From Chitinophagaceae bacterium (GTDB lineage Bacteria; Bacteroidota; Bacteroidia; Chitinophagales; Chitinophagaceae): a stretch of DNA of 33,216 bases. A program made the position numbers and the translations under genes. Shown here piece by piece: positions 27,183-33,216 of this stretch (positions are counted from its first letter, which is position 1; each line of letters begins with the position of its first letter). The stretch is from assembly GCA_013694745.1 (NCBI GenBank), contig JACDBU010000176.1, forward strand, positions 1 through 33,216, given 5' to 3'. The notes under the pieces were generated by a model. That model made no database searches. It worked only from the letters and a program-made list of their open reading frames with translations, and had not been told where the DNA came from.

Positions 27183-27887
27183 ATGAACAAAATATTTAAC
27201 AGTGCCGATGAATGCATAGCTGATATGGAAAGTGGCGCCGCTATTATGCTGGGCGGTTTTGGATTATGTGGTATTCCTGAAAACTGTATTACCGCAATAG
27301 TAAAAAAGAATATCAAAAACCTTACCTGCATATCTAACAATGCAGGCGTGGATGATTTTGGTATTGGCCTTATGCTGAAGCAGGGACAGGTAAAAAAAAT
27401 GATCGCTTCGTATGTAGGTGAAAACGCAGAATTTGAAAGACAATTATTGTCGGGGGAACTGGAGGTTGAATTAATTCCGCAGGGAACATTGGCTACGCGA
27501 TGTTTGGCTTCAGGCTATGGAATGCCGGCTATATATACCCCTGCCGGTGTTGGTACTGAGGTTGCAGATGGAAAAGAAACAAGAAATTTTAACGGAAAAG
27601 ATTATTTGCTTGAATATGCTTTCAATGCAGATTTTGCTCTTGTAAAAGCCTGGAAAGGGGATGCCGCAGGCAATCTTATCTATAGAGAAACTGCAAGAAA
27701 TTTTAACCCATTAATGGCAATGGCTGGTAAAATAACCATTGCGGAGGTTGAAGAGTTAGTGCCAATGGGCGTTTTGGATCCTAATGCTATTCATACGCCA
27801 GGTATTTATGTGCACCGCATATTCCAGGGTACGCGTTATGAAAAACGCATTGAGCAACGCACCGTTATAAAAAGATCAGGAGAATAG
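27183..27887 (+). CDS. scoA: 3-oxoacid CoA-transferase subunit A
   Basis: First subunit (234 residues) of a succinyl-CoA:3-ketoacid / acetoacetate-type CoA-transferase, which moves CoA between short-chain acids in the cytosol. The GGFGLCGIPENC loop near residue 22 and the TRNFNGKDYLLEYAF segment are typical of subunit A. It begins 10 nt after the DUF4296 stop and is followed by subunit B after 36 nt, giving a normal A-B pair. The exact acid substrate is not readable from sequence. Confidence 0.92.
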   Translation: MNKIFNSADECIADMESGAAIMLGGFGLCGIPENCITAIVKKNIKNLTCISNNAGVDDFGIGLMLKQGQVKKMIASYVGENAEFERQLLSGELEVELIPQGTLATRCLASGYGMPAIYTPAGVGTEVADGKETRNFNGKDYLLEYAFNADFALVKAWKGDAAGNLIYRETARNFNPLMAMAGKITIAEVEELVPMGVLDPNAIHTPGIYVHRIFQGTRYEKRIEQRTVIKRSGE

Positions 27888-27923
27888 TAATGGTATTTTT
27901 AATCAGTTATTAATAATTTACTT

Positions 27924-28577
27924 ATGCTTGATAAAAACCAGATAGCACAACGGATCGCGAAGGAATTGAAAGATGGATATTATGTAAATCTTGGAATCGG
28001 TATTCCTACACTTGTGGCGAATTATATTCCTGAGGGTCTTGATGTAGTGCTTCAATCAGAAAATGGTTTGTTAGGTATGGGACCATTTCCTGAGGAAGGG
28101 AAAGAAGATGCAGACCTGATAAATGCCGGCAAGCAAACCATTACGACTTTACCAGGATCAGCATTTTTTGACAGTGCGATGAGCTTTGGTATGATACGCG
28201 CTGGAAAAGTACATCTTACCGTATTAGGTGCAATGGAGGTAAGTGATGAGGGCGACATTGCAAACTGGAAAATACCCGGAAAGATGGTTAAAGGAATGGG
28301 TGGCGCAATGGATTTGGTAGCAAGTGCAAAAAATATAATAGTGGCGATGATGCATACCAATCCAAAAGGAGAATCAAAACTATTATCAAAATGTACATTA
28401 CCCCTCACCGGCGTAAAATGTGTAAAGAAAATTGTAACAGAACTGGCTGTGTTAGATGTTACACCTGATGGATTTGAATTGCTGGAAAGAGCGCCGGGTG
28501 TGAGTGTACAGGAAATAAAAGATAAAACCGCCGGCAGATTGTTGGTGAATGGTGAAATACCCGAGATGATATTTTAA
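27924..28577 (+). CDS. scoB: 3-oxoacid CoA-transferase subunit B
   Basis: Catalytic second subunit, 217 residues. The family motif [12 protein letters not shown] places the catalytic glutamate at Glu46, which forms the glutamyl-CoA thioester, and a glycine-rich [12 protein letters not shown] lies before it. It is on the same strand as subunit A and ends 5 nt before the convergent response regulator gene. Confidence 0.93.
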   Translation: MLDKNQIAQRIAKELKDGYYVNLGIGIPTLVANYIPEGLDVVLQSENGLLGMGPFPEEGKEDADLINAGKQTITTLPGSAFFDSAMSFGMIRAGKVHLTVLGAMEVSDEGDIANWKIPGKMVKGMGGAMDLVASAKNIIVAMMHTNPKGESKLLSKCTLPLTGVKCVKKIVTELAVLDVTPDGFELLERAPGVSVQEIKDKTAGRLLVNGEIPEMIF

Positions 28578-28582
28578 ATGTA

Positions 28583-29233
28583 TTATTCTATTAATGAATT
28601 TTTCATTGCATAAAAAACCAGTCCAACAGAATTTTTTACACCGAATCTTTCCATGAGCCTGTCTTTTATTGCTTCAACCGTGCGGGCACTAATATCCATT
28701 TTTTGAGCTATTTCTTGCGCCGTATATTCCATACAAACAAGTGTAAGCACTTCTCTTTCTCGGTCACTTACCACTACCTCACTATTAAGATTTGGATTGA
28801 ATTTTTGCTTTGCGTAATTCTTTTTAATAAGAATCCTGTTTACAAAATTATTAAGGTAAAATCCTGTACGCATTACATCACCAATAGCTCTCTTTATTTC
28901 TGCCGGTTCTGTATTTTTTAAAAGGTATCCGTTAGCGCCACTATCCATTAAATGGCCAACAAAGCGCTCATCTTCATACATCGTTAGTATGATCACCTTA
29001 ATCGTGGGAAAGTTTTTGTTCAGGTATTTAGTTGATTCGATCCCATCTTTTATGGGCATTTTTAAATCCATCAAAACCACGTCCGGAGCGGCCTCAGCGA
29101 TATTGTCAATTAATTCCTGGCCATTTTCCGCTTCAAGTACAAATTTTATATTAGCATACTGCCTTAGAGAGAGGATAACGCCCTTTCTAAAAATTTTATG
29201 ATCATCCGCTATGGCAACTTTTATTATATCCAT
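28583..29233 (-). CDS. NarL/FixJ-type response regulator
   Basis: DNA-binding regulator of 216 residues: receiver with D10/D11, phosphoacceptor D56 (VVLMDLKMPIKDG) and the conserved Lys in GYLLKN, then a LuxR-type HTH with VSDREREVLTLVCM, YTAQEIAQKM and ISARTVEAIKDRLM. It lies 47 nt after the HisKA_3 kinase on the same strand and is the most likely partner of that kinase. Confidence 0.95.
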   Translation of the reverse strand: MDIIKVAIADDHKIFRKGVILSLRQYANIKFVLEAENGQELIDNIAEAAPDVVLMDLKMPIKDGIESTKYLNKNFPTIKVIILTMYEDERFVGHLMDSGANGYLLKNTEPAEIKRAIGDVMRTGFYLNNFVNRILIKKNYAKQKFNPNLNSEVVVSDREREVLTLVCMEYTAQEIAQKMDISARTVEAIKDRLMERFGVKNSVGLVFYAMKNSLIE

Positions 29234-29280
29234 AATAAATATAAGTAAAGATAGAATTGTTAGGGATAGGGTGGTTCAAT

Positions 29281-30102
29281 TTATTCCGTTGGCTCCTTGG
29301 GCACTTCAATGGTAACTTTGTAATACGTATGGGAAGCATCTATTTCAAAAAATATCCGTCCCTTTAAAACATTGATCCTGCTTTCAATATTTTTCAGACC
29401 AAGCCCTTTTGAACTATGACTCAGCTTTTCGAATTCCTGTTGAACAATTCCCTGCCCATCGTGGTGAATGCGGAAGTAAATATTATTGCCACTTGTATTT
29501 TGTGTAAGGTGTATAAAACCGGTGTTGCTGTGTTTGAGAATATTAGTAACAAGCTCCTGCAGAACGCGGAAGATGAGTAATTCTTTTTCAAGCTTCAGGC
29601 GATGCCGGTAATCATGAAAACGGCTGCTGGCATTGAGTGTACCCGATCCACTGATTTTTTGAAACAGGTCAGACATGGCAGATTCTAAGCCAAAATTTTT
29701 GAGGGTAGGAGGCATGAGGCTGTGCGAAATATTGCGTATCAGCTGGATGGCATCATCAATAATTTGCTTGGCACTGTAAATTGATTGTAGTTGTACAGCA
29801 GGTTCCTGGTGTATAAGATTTTCGTTAAGATAAAGGCGGGCGGTGGCAAGAAGTGGACCTGCATCATCATGCAGATCAGCGGCTATCCTCGTTCTTTCTT
29901 CTTCCTGGAAACGTATAGAAGCTTTTAAAAGCATTTTTTGTTTTTCTTCTTCCAGCCTTTGCATTTGCTCCTGGTAACGGATCACTTTTCGCTGGTGAAA
30001 TATTACAAACAAAACAATGCCAATGGCCATTACTGCCATCCCTATGGTGCCTAAAAATAAAATGGTTGTTCTGTTAGCAGCTTCAGCCTGTAAAAAATAC
30101 AT
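29281..30102 (-). CDS. HisKA_3-type sensor histidine kinase, single transmembrane helix
   Basis: NarX/DesK-type kinase of about 273 residues from ATG 30102; the longer TTG start (30156) would overlap the upstream gene. One transmembrane helix at 13-35 is followed by a coiled-coil-like stretch (QEQMQRLEEEKQKM) and the phosphoacceptor block EERTRIAADLHDD with His78. The HATPase region has RVLQELVTNILKHSN and SSKGLGLKNIESRI. It has almost no extracellular domain, so its signal must come through the membrane helix or a partner; a seven-helix protein is encoded 24 nt upstream. Confidence 0.92.
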   Translation of the reverse strand: MYFLQAEAANRTTILFLGTIGMAVMAIGIVLFVIFHQRKVIRYQEQMQRLEEEKQKMLLKASIRFQEEERTRIAADLHDDAGPLLATARLYLNENLIHQEPAVQLQSIYSAKQIIDDAIQLIRNISHSLMPPTLKNFGLESAMSDLFQKISGSGTLNASSRFHDYRHRLKLEKELLIFRVLQELVTNILKHSNTGFIHLTQNTSGNNIYFRIHHDGQGIVQQEFEKLSHSSKGLGLKNIESRINVLKGRIFFEIDASHTYYKVTIEVPKEPTE

Positions 30103-30125
30103 GTTTCGTTTTTGAACGATTAGTT

Positions 30126-30857
30126 TTAGTTTCTTAAAGATTGAATATCTGGCCAATCCATATTCAGGCTATCACCGGGTATTTTGGAAATCCGTTTTGT
30201 TTTTACTTTCATGAACATAGCAATAGAAAGCAAAATATTTTTTATTATCAGAAATGAACTGTTGATTAGAGTATATTCATTAGTAAAGTTTGCGTTTTTC
30301 TCCATACTTTCTGCATAAATATATAGAAAAAAAGTACCGGCAAAATAGATCAGGAATGAAATTATGATCCAAAAATCAAAACTGTCATAGATCAATAAAT
30401 TATCTGTTTTCTTTAATTGATCAAAAAAGTAATAGATGCAAAAAATGATTATAAGCACAGCTTCAATGCCTATAGTTATCGAATTCAAATCATCCGGATT
30501 CTGAAAATAACCATAGACTAATATGCAAAAGATCCCAAAAACGAAAGAAACAGGCAGGATAATTTTTTTTACGTTTTTATTTTCAACAACAAAGTAAAAG
30601 AAGAGGGAAAAGGCCAGGAATTCCACAATTGTAAATACGTCATAAATTATATATTCGTAATTCTTTTTGTGGAAAATTGAAAAAAGAGCTTCTGTGAGTA
30701 TGGAATAAAGGATGTAAAATAAAATTACCTTTATCTTTTTAGATTTTTTATCCTTTTGGAATATAAAATAAAAAAATAAAGGTAAAAAAAGCGAAATATT
30801 ACTTATATAGTAAATGTATTTTAAAATGACAGCTAGTTTCCGCCAAAAGTAATCAAT
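30126..30857 (-). CDS. Seven-helix membrane protein, start codon unresolved
   Basis: Unrecognised integral membrane protein. From a GTG at 30626 it gives 166 residues, but the same frame is open back to 30857 and the extra 77 codons look coding: WRKLAVILKYIYYISN, LFLPLFFYFIF and KVILFYILYSILTEALF read as two further hydrophobic helices, for seven in all. No ATG, GTG or TTG exists in that upstream part, so the start would be a rare codon such as ATT 30855-30857, directly after a stop. It lies 13 nt after the small-protein gene and 24 nt before the kinase gene. It may sense a ligand and pass the signal to the kinase, which has only one helix; this is inferred. Confidence 0.65.
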   Translation of the reverse strand: MDYFWRKLAVILKYIYYISNISLFLPLFFYFIFQKDKKSKKIKVILFYILYSILTEALFSIFHKKNYEYIIYDVFTIVEFLAFSLFFYFVVENKNVKKIILPVSFVFGIFCILVYGYFQNPDDLNSITIGIEAVLIIIFCIYYFFDQLKKTDNLLIYDSFDFWIIISFLIYFAGTFFLYIYAESMEKNANFTNEYTLINSSFLIIKNILLSIAMFMKVKTKRISKIPGDSLNMDWPDIQSLRN

Positions 30858-30870
30858 TTATATGAATTAA

Positions 30871-31254
30871 TTAATTACCAAACATACTACCCCATAACTG
30901 TCCCCAAAAGTCCCACGCATTATTACCAGTTCTATCAGCCACAATACCATCTTTTTTGATAATATCACCTGTATTGTTAACTAAAGAATATTCTAAAATA
31001 TCTTTTTTATCAGCATCTACCCCAGTATAAACTAAATGTTCCTGATTTGTTTCAGTTAAACATTTACGGAAATTAATTCCTACACATCCTGGCTGGGCTA
31101 AGATCTGTTCAAGAATATTCCTTCCAATGTAATATCCATGGGTAGCATCAGGATTCTCAGCCTGGAAAGCTTTAACCAAGGCTGCGCCTTCTGCTAGACC
31201 AATGTCTTCGCCTACTTCAGCCAGATTTTTAGTTTCAATGAGTTCTTGTGTCAT
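30871..31254 (-). CDS. Small conserved-looking protein of unknown function
   Basis: Soluble protein of about 127 residues from ATG 31254 (the upstream TTG at 31287 is rejected). No signal peptide. Visible segments are VKAFQAENPDA, an AQPGCVGINFRKC region with two Cys, a LVYTGVDADKKDILEY strand-like region, and a Trp-rich tail WDFWGQLWGSMF. The PGCVGI plus later VGVD-like pattern resembles small uncharacterised Bacteroidota proteins; I do not know a function. It is first in a minus-strand cassette with the seven-helix protein, kinase and regulator. Roles as a ligand precursor, adaptor or switch partner are possible but not shown. Confidence 0.8.
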   Translation of the reverse strand: MTQELIETKNLAEVGEDIGLAEGAALVKAFQAENPDATHGYYIGRNILEQILAQPGCVGINFRKCLTETNQEHLVYTGVDADKKDILEYSLVNNTGDIIKKDGIVADRTGNNAWDFWGQLWGSMFGN

Positions 31255-31928
31255 AATGTGTAATTTTAAAGTGGTTTTGGTCGTCAAATCAGAACACTAA
31301 CTTCTAACATTTCAAAATAAACGACAATAGCCAAAAGCGAAATAAACACCTTATAAATTACCCAAACGTAGCATGGTAAAGCATTTCAAGCTATATAAGC
31401 TGAATTCTAAAAGCTAAAAAGGGGTAATTATACGAGCACAATATAGTAAAATTACTATTGAGTTTATAGGATTAATACGATAGTAAACCTACGTAGAAGG
31501 AGAAAAATAGGAATTATGACCACCGGGGAGGCAGTTATTTGGATTTAAAAGCGGGAAGATAAATTTAAAAAGTTGATTGACACCGGTAAATTCAGCACAT
31601 GGGTTTTATATAGGGACATTGAATTTGGATTTTGGATAAATACATTAAAACATTCCAATGTCAATCAACAATACAAAGTTATCGCATACATAATAGTATA
31701 AAAGAGCAGAATTGCCCTATTTTACTATTGTAATAATTACTTTGCTGATTGGTATGTTTGCTAAGTTTCACGACGTAAAGATTCGTGATGGGATATAGTA
31801 TAAATACGTGGTTTATACGTGGATTTTTAATTTGTCTTTACAATCACAGGTAATATTTATTATTTAATTTTATACTACTTTTAATTTAAGTACGTTAAGT
31901 ACCAGTATTTCAATCCTTCCAAAACAAC
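31255..31928. promoter_or_regulatory. Gene-free divergent control region with several repeats
   Basis: About 674 nt between two divergent signalling genes, AT-rich, with no coding frame of useful length. It holds a 98-nt element bounded by 15-nt inverted repeats (31572-31669), an ATAGTAA-AA-TTACTAT palindrome (31443-31458), a CTACGTAG palindrome (31489-31496), a TCACGA-N9-TCGTGA inverted repeat (31768-31788), two ATACGTGG copies 11 nt apart (31804-31822), and a TTAAGTACS tandem pair (31886-31903). A weak TTTG-N19-TATTTATT match (31831-31861) could be the promoter of the regulator at 31929. Confidence 0.55.
31572..31669. repeat. 98-nt element bounded by 15-nt imperfect inverted repeats
   Basis: Left arm GTTGATTGACACCGG (31572-31586) and right arm CCAATGTCAATCAAC (31655-31669) are complementary at 13 of 15 positions, 11 of them contiguous. 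They enclose 68 nt. It could be a small MITE-like element or a long-range stem of an RNA; no obvious target-site duplication is visible. Confidence 0.6.
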
Positions 31929-32594
31929 ATGTCAGCGGCCAATATCATAAAAATCGCAATTGCAGATGATCATAAGATCTTCCGGGATGGAATAAAAATG
32001 GCTTTATCAGGCAAGGATAACCTTAAGATGCTGTGGGAGGCCGAGGATGGTAAGGACCTGATGCACAAAGTTGCCATAAAAAAACCCGATGTATTACTAA
32101 TGGATATCAGGATGCCTGAAATTGACGGTATCAATGCAATTGCCATGCTGCGTAAAGAGTACGAGGATATTAAGATCATTGTACTTACAATGTATGATGA
32201 CCAGCAGATGATAAGCCGGATGATGGAAATGGGTGCCAATGCCTACCTCACCAAAACAACAGATCCCGAAGAAATATACGAAGCCATATTAACCTGCATG
32301 AATGATGATTTTTATTTTAATGCCCTGGTAAATAATGCCGTAATGGGAAAGCTCATGCAAAAGAAAAATGTGCGGCAGCACTATGGCAGCGTTGTACCCA
32401 TCAGTTTCAATGAAAAAGAAATAAAAATATTACAGCTTCTATCTGAAGATAAAACCACGGAAGAAATATCGAAGATCATATTTTTAAGTCCGCGCACAAT
32501 AGAAACCATTCGCCAGAATATGAAAAGCAAAGTAGGCGCAAAAACAATTGGCGGGTTAATAATGTATGGAATGCGCAACAAACTTATTGACTGA
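31929..32594 (+). CDS. NarL/FixJ-type response regulator, no kinase nearby on its strand
   Basis: Regulator of 221 residues: receiver with D13/D14, phosphoacceptor D59 (LLMDIRMPEIDG) and conserved Lys in AYLTKT, then LuxR-type HTH with FNEKEIKILQLL, KTTEEISKIIFL and SPRTIETIRQNM. It is divergent from the small-protein cassette across the gene-free region and ends directly against the stop of the convergent regulator at 32595. No kinase gene is adjacent, so it may be driven by a distant kinase. Confidence 0.93.
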   Translation: MSAANIIKIAIADDHKIFRDGIKMALSGKDNLKMLWEAEDGKDLMHKVAIKKPDVLLMDIRMPEIDGINAIAMLRKEYEDIKIIVLTMYDDQQMISRMMEMGANAYLTKTTDPEEIYEAILTCMNDDFYFNALVNNAVMGKLMQKKNVRQHYGSVVPISFNEKEIKILQLLSEDKTTEEISKIIFLSPRTIETIRQNMKSKVGAKTIGGLIMYGMRNKLID

Positions 32595-33216
32595 TCAAAA
32601 ACTTACCAGCCCATTTTTGATGGCATACATTGCCAGTCCAACCCTACTTTTTACATCCAGCTTTTCAAATAAATTGTCACGATAATGATCAATTTTCCTG
32701 GGATTCATATTCATTTTATTTGCAATTTCTTTATAGGTCATGTCGGTACTGCTTAATTTCAGGAACTCTATTTCTATATCGTCCAATGTGGTTTTACTGA
32801 GTTCTTTATTATCATGACTTGATCTGAGGAAACTGGTAAGTTTATTAATATTATGATTTGAATAATAATATTCTGATTGTGCAACTGCAAGCATGGCCCG
32901 CTTCATTTCAAAAGGATCAATATCTTTTTTTAGAAACCCTTTAACGCCTACCTGTAAAAGGCGAATCAGGGCAATTTCCGAATCATACATGGTTAGTACC
33001 AGCACGTTTATATCCGGATAATTATACTGTAAAAATTTTGCTGTATCATAGCCATTCATTTTAGGCATATTCAAATCAAGTATAATCAAATTAGGAATGT
33101 TTCCCATTTTTACCTGTTCCAAAACCTCTTCACCATTACTTGCCATGGCGATAACTTCAAATTCCTCAAATGAATTTATAAGGTTTGACAGTGCATTTCG
33201 AAGCAATATATGATCG
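32595..33216 (-). CDS. NarL/FixJ-type response regulator, N-terminus cut by the window end
   Basis: Partial regulator, about 207 residues visible. The frame runs off the right edge: before the first Leu codons it reads DHI, the second Asp of the receiver acidic pair, so about ten N-terminal residues lie outside. Phosphoacceptor Asp in LIILDLNMPKMNGYD and conserved Lys in GFLKKD are present; the C-terminal HTH has MTYKEIANKMNM and NPRKIDHYRDNLFEKL. Its stop abuts the stop of the convergent regulator gene. Its kinase may lie beyond the window. Confidence 0.92.
   Translation of the reverse strand, partial: DHILLRNALSNLINSFEEFEVIAMASNGEEVLEQVKMGNIPNLIILDLNMPKMNGYDTAKFLQYNYPDINVLVLTMYDSEIALIRLLQVGVKGFLKKDIDPFEMKRAMLAVAQSEYYYSNHNINKLTSFLRSSHDNKELSKTTLDDIEIEFLKLSSTDMTYKEIANKMNMNPRKIDHYRDNLFEKLDVKSRVGLAMYAIKNGLVSF

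Noticed and set aside
31358-31379. TTACC / GGTAA inverted repeat
   Set aside because: Only 5-bp arms in AT-rich DNA; expected by chance.
31516-31548. 10-codon frame after a GGAG-like purine stretch
   Set aside because: Very short, and this phylum makes little use of Shine-Dalgarno sites.
1-33216. CRISPR arrays, tRNA, rRNA, transposases, prophage genes
   Set aside because: Looked for on both strands; no array, cloverleaf-like gene or transposase motif was seen.

Overview
The window looks like chromosome from a Bacteroidota bacterium, most likely a member of the Chitinophagaceae or a close relative. The evidence is the DNA and gene content: AT-rich sequence, a type IX secretion C-terminal sorting domain, the bamD / omega-like / coaBC / DUF4835 / DUF4296 gene row, NPHFIFNSL-type LytS kinases paired with LytTR regulators, and a TTTG-N19-TAnnTTTG promoter in front of an OmpA gene. 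I saw no rRNA, tRNA, CRISPR array, transposase or phage gene.

Layout. 1-6320 carries a DNA-repair module on the minus strand: MBL-fold exonuclease, ATP-dependent ligase and Lhr-like DEXH helicase. A plus-strand zinc-metalloprotease lipoprotein sits between ligase and helicase. 6394-9168 holds a periplasmic-binding-protein-like gene and guaA. 9230-13315 has two convergent surface or secreted proteins, a DUF2807 lipoprotein and a T9SS-secreted multidomain nuclease-like protein, separated by a bidirectional terminator. 13455-15368 is htpG.

15398-21425 is a minus-strand row: polyprenyl diphosphate synthase, recJ, a methyltransferase, a LytS-type sensor kinase interrupted at an A9 run, and its LytTR regulator. 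21695-28577 is a plus-strand row: abundant OmpA-like protein, then bamD, omega-like subunit, coaBC, DUF4835, DUF4296, and the two subunits of a 3-oxoacid CoA-transferase.

28583-33216 is a signalling block. A minus-strand cassette encodes a 127-aa small protein, a seven-helix membrane protein with no usual start codon, a one-helix HisKA_3 kinase and a NarL-type regulator. Beyond a 674-nt gene-free region rich in inverted and direct repeats lie two more NarL-type regulators, convergent and abutting; the last is cut by the window end.

The most interesting points are the four-gene small protein / 7TM / kinase / regulator cassette, the 98-nt inverted-repeat element and operator-like repeats in the gene-free region, the A9 frameshift in the LytS-type kinase, the heptamer repeat inserted in frame in the helicase, and the intrinsic terminator ending just before the coaBC start codon. 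All functional calls are from reading motifs by eye; no database search was run.
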